Shown here in pieces: positions 17,417-20,466 of a stretch of 20,466 bases of DNA. The position numbers and the translations under genes were made by a program. Numbering within the stretch: the stretch's first letter is position 1; each line of letters starts with the position of its first letter. The notes under the pieces were generated by a model that searched no databases, had not been told where the DNA came from, and saw nothing but the letters and a program-made list of their open reading frames with translations. Source of the DNA: Isoetes engelmannii (lineage: Eukaryota; Streptophyta; Lycopodiopsida; Isoetales; Isoetaceae); contig JAANSK020282935.1 in NCBI GenBank assembly GCA_011763485.2, positions 1 through 20,466 on the forward strand. The letters run 5' to 3'.

Positions 17417-19177
17417 TTTATGTCCACGCCTCTTCTTAGCTAATGTTGGAACCATGGTTAATCGATTTGGCTAATTGTATGCTACATAGGGTGTTAAGAA
17501 AAAGAAAACCCAAATGTGGTTTACACATCTAATATCTATCAGGCCACGTTTATTCAAGCATGTCCTTCTCCATCAGCAAGACAAAACTAACATAACTTTC
17601 AATAAATATGCTTACAACAATCACCAGTATAGCTTACCTCTCCAACACCACATAGATTATTTAGTCATTGACGACGACAATGACATGTAGCAGAAAAGTG
17701 TCTTACACTAATGATTTTTCTTTTAGAATTACCATTCCCAAAAGGTCTTTGCAACCACCTCTTGGTAGAGAAGAAGATAGCAGATATAAATCTACAGCTC
17801 AAATGATTTTCTTCTAGTATGACCATCTCCAGAGGCGCAAAGAGGAATTAAAAAAAAAGACTAAAAGAAATGGTGTTAAGACATCATGCACATGTATCCC
17901 ACATGTATCAATCGTTATGCATCTTCATGCATATTAAGAAAAGAAGTATGCTCTCAACAAATAAATCTTATGTTAAAATTCAATGGTACATTGTTGCATT
18001 TGCTACGGGTTGTAGCCTAAACCATGCATCGTGAGGTAAATATATCATAATTGGCCAATTTGTAGGCCTTTAACATCCTCCAGTACATGTTCTTGATGGC
18101 AATAGGATCATCACCATGTCAAAATTTATGGCCTAAGTGTGATTATAGCATAATATTACAACCATCGTTATCTCCTCCATGGCCTGAATGAGAAAATTTC
18201 ATGTAGTCTAGATTGCCATAACAAATTTTAAACAAGATGCACCCTGAACTACCTCGGCTATCCGATTCGCCGATCCTACGACCCAGAATGTATGTTGGAG
18301 CCTCTGGGTGCCTTATGATTAGGGAAAATATTAAGCATACTGTGTTTTTTATCATAAAAAATGGTTTGGCTATTCTTTAAAATCTTAGCATATTTTATGA
18401 TCTATATTTGGCTAAAGTTATAGATATATCTAGATTTGTATATATTTGGAGTTGGCTAAACTTTAGATTTAATCATTTCTTTAAATTTTGGTTTGGTCTA
18501 TTTTTTTTCCGGTATAAATTGTAGTGTAGACATATTCCATGACAATTACCAAACAATCAAGTAGTTATGTAATAAAGAGAACTTTAATATAAGCTTATAA
18601 TGAACACAAACCCATATGCATCAAAATCTATAATTAGAAAGAACCTTGAATCAATTCCCCTGCTCATTTCCATGACGTTCATCTAAGTGCACCTGATCAA
18701 ATTACCCTTCTCTTGCATCTATGATGGAAAGTAGAGAAAGCTAAACGGTGATTAAAGTGTCATTTCTTGCTCAGCAAAGAGGGAAATCAACTGTGAAACC
18801 TATTAGTATATTCAAGATAAGATATGAATCTACTAAATCATGTTGCTACATCAACAAATTGTACAAAGAGAACGAAAGAAAAAGGAAAAATGTACCTTCT
18901 ATTCACAAAATGTATCTGCCATTGTCAGTCCTCTTGTTCATCCATAAATGAAACAAATACAGTATTAACATATTTCTTGCATAAATGGATTGCAAAAGAT
19001 TGAGCGCCAACAAGTTTAAATGATGGTAGGTGGTGATTCTTTTGGAATTTCAAGAAATACGTATTTAGAGTTAACTATTATGAAAGCATAACTAAAAAAA
19101 GAATTAGTAGAAGGAAAGTTGGGGGAAAAGGGGGAACTTGTTTGGCTAATGTTGAGGAAAAGAGACATATTTATATT
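17417..19177. other. No gene seen
   Basis: AT-rich intergenic sequence. A 33-codon minus-strand stretch at 18017-18118 (containing IAIKNMYWRMLKAYKLANYD) is protein-like but isolated. A TTTGGCTAAA-type word recurs at about 18365, 18410 and 18455. No gene or named element was recognised. Confidence 0.4.
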
Positions 19178-19184
19178 TATATAA
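19178..19184 (+). promoter_or_regulatory. TATA-like box upstream of the PPR remnant
   Basis: TATATAA followed by GG lies about 320 bp before the first plausible ATG (19499), ahead of a pyrimidine-rich leader at 19340-19450. This is a plausible relic promoter. Activity is not shown. Confidence 0.3.
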
Positions 19185-19498
19185 GGCGGTTTTTTAATTA
19201 ACAGGGTTGCCTAACCTGATGTCACCTGAATGCTTGAATTCTAGCCTATCCATGTGTCGCAACATCAGCCGAAAGTGATACGTGTCGTCCGATCTTCTAA
19301 TTTTGAATCCGACGGCCTTGGAAATTAGAAATTGTTGGGAATTTCCTTCCCCCTTCTCCGACCACGTTGATTCAGCGCAATTCCATGTCGCATAGAAGCT
19401 CTTTGGATGGTGGGTAGGTTTGATTTCTTTCTTCTTTTTGTTCCTTTTTCTTCCAGTTTAAGTTTAGGGCAATTGTAGTTGTTCATAGGGTGTTCTAT

Positions 19499-20208
19499 AT
19501 GATGCCTGGAAGCTGTGGAGACCCATTTTTTGATCCAATTTCAGCGTGGGTTTTGAGTTCTACTCAAAGGACGAAGTCTAGGTTTTATGGCCGAATTACC
19601 AAAGCTTTTTGTTTGAACCCTATGGAAACATGGAAATAGATTTTGCTGCACCTTGGCTTCCAAGTCCAAGTCGTTTTGGTGCACATGGAAATCGACTCAC
19701 TCTCAGAGTACTTTTCTTGCAATCCAACATGAGTTAGCTTGTCTGCCTAGCACGCAAGTAACATGTGGTCCATCGGCCATTACCAGCACATTGATAGTTT
19801 GGATATGCGAAAGAGCATATTTTTTGGGCATGCAGGAATTCAGATGACACTTTCTTCTGGACTGATTCTTGAGTACCCTGAGGATGCAATTGAAGAAGTT
19901 TTAGATTTTGAAGAACCATTACAGATATAATCTCGTGATATAATCTTCTGGATTGCAATGCTTGCAGTTTTTACTCGAGTGGCAATTTAAAAGAATCACA
20001 AGCATTGTTCAAGCAGATGGCCTTTAGTGATTTGATCTTCTAAAATACAATGCTTGCAGCGTATGTTGGAAGTGGGTATAGTTCCAAAGCTCTCTAATTT
20101 CTTGAGAAAATGCTACTGGAATACATAATACTAGATAAATACAGTTATTCCGCTATCCTTCATGCATGTACAGTTCTTGCCATAGTATAGTTGTTCTAAC
20201 AGCGGGTA
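19499..20208 (+). pseudogene. Degraded pentatricopeptide-repeat (PPR) gene
   Basis: Two adjacent PPR units can be read. RDIIFWIAMLAVFTR (from about 19934) is followed, after a stop and frame change, by ALFKQMAFSDLIF. Next comes NTMLAAYVGSGYSSKAL, and then FLEKML...ILDKYSYSAILHACTVLA (to 20190). The 'WnaMLaAYv..G...KAL.lF.kML', 'D.ysYsaiLhAC' pattern is typical of plant PLS-class PPR proteins, which edit or process organellar RNA. At least three in-frame stops and one shift show it is not functional as one protein. A 46-codon ORF starting MMPGSCGDPFF at 19499 may be the old N-terminus, which is uncertain. The region beyond 20210 shows no further repeats. Confidence 0.65.
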
Positions 20209-20466
20209 CGAGGATTCATGTTTCTATTGTCCTTCAGGGATTGACACAAATATTACCATTGAAAGCATGGATAGGTTCAATACTTCATATTATTATACAC
20301 GAAACGTCCAAACGCCCCCGAACTGTAACCTCTTCACAACTGGGTACTGAGTACTGGGACGGACTTATGCACGCACTAAACCTCCATCATCTCGTGAAAA
20401 CCGGGGCAAGAAGATACTGATGCAAAGATTCTGGTGCCGACCCACTGGAGCAACTCGATCAAACCA
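20209..20466. other. Window end, GC-richer, unrecognised
   Basis: From about 20300 the sequence becomes richer in GC. A plus-strand frame contains SSQLGTEYWDGLMHALNLHH, ending at 20420. It does not look like PPR and may belong to something that continues past the window. Confidence 0.2.

Noticed and set aside
18017-18118. 33-codon minus-strand stretch with IAIKNMYWRMLKAYKLA
   Set aside because: Protein-like, but isolated and too short to assign.
1-20466. LTR or virus-like elements, CRISPR arrays, operons, rRNA
   Set aside because: No long terminal repeats, gag-pol type motifs, regularly spaced repeats or rRNA sequence were recognised.

Overview
The window reads as AT-rich, gene-poor nuclear DNA of a land plant. 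Three things support this. One gene has short GT-AG introns and an N-terminus like a chloroplast transit peptide. There are remains of a pentatricopeptide-repeat (PPR) gene. Decayed LINEs and retroposons are common. One LINE has an RT of the 'FVDFAKAFDTVPR / HQGCPLSPTLF' style rather than the usual angiosperm L1 style, which makes me lean towards a seedless plant such as a fern. That placement is a weak inference.

The only gene I regard as intact is on the minus strand at 8588-11554. It encodes a J-domain (DnaJ-like) protein of about 301 residues in five exons whose splice phases all agree. The HPD tripeptide sits near the C-terminus and the N-terminus looks like a plastid-targeting peptide. 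A TATA box lies about 100 bp upstream of its ATG, and upstream of that is a repeat-rich proximal promoter with an 11-bp inverted repeat.

Layout from left to right: 1-830 holds a diverged direct repeat and a tandem array of about 90 bp. 830-2590 has no gene and several small tandem duplications, followed by a very AT-rich stretch. 2740-4690 is a decayed minus-strand LINE with RT and C-terminal pieces, plus an endonuclease piece on the wrong side of the RT. 4690-8590 is largely non-coding and full of two- or three-copy tandem duplications, with a G-rich degenerate minisatellite at 5524-5965 and one weak terminal-exon candidate at 6392-6493. 8588-11554 is the J-domain gene. 12058-12682 is a 591-bp retroposon with an A/T-rich tail and a perfect 17-bp target-site duplication (TSD). 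13120-13752 is an unrecognised decayed minus-strand coding segment. 15431-17230 is a 5'-truncated plus-strand LINE with a poly(A) tail and a 13-bp TSD, inserted into one copy of an older 80-bp tandem duplication. 17231-19150 shows no gene. 19178-20208 has a TATA-like site followed by a degraded PPR gene.

I see no operon, CRISPR array, rRNA or confident tRNA, and no recognisable LTR or virus-like element. I found no convincing new multi-gene system. The strongest unusual signals are the two TSD-bounded insertions, the LINE nested in a tandem duplication, the misplaced endonuclease piece, and the large number of unrelated local tandem duplications.
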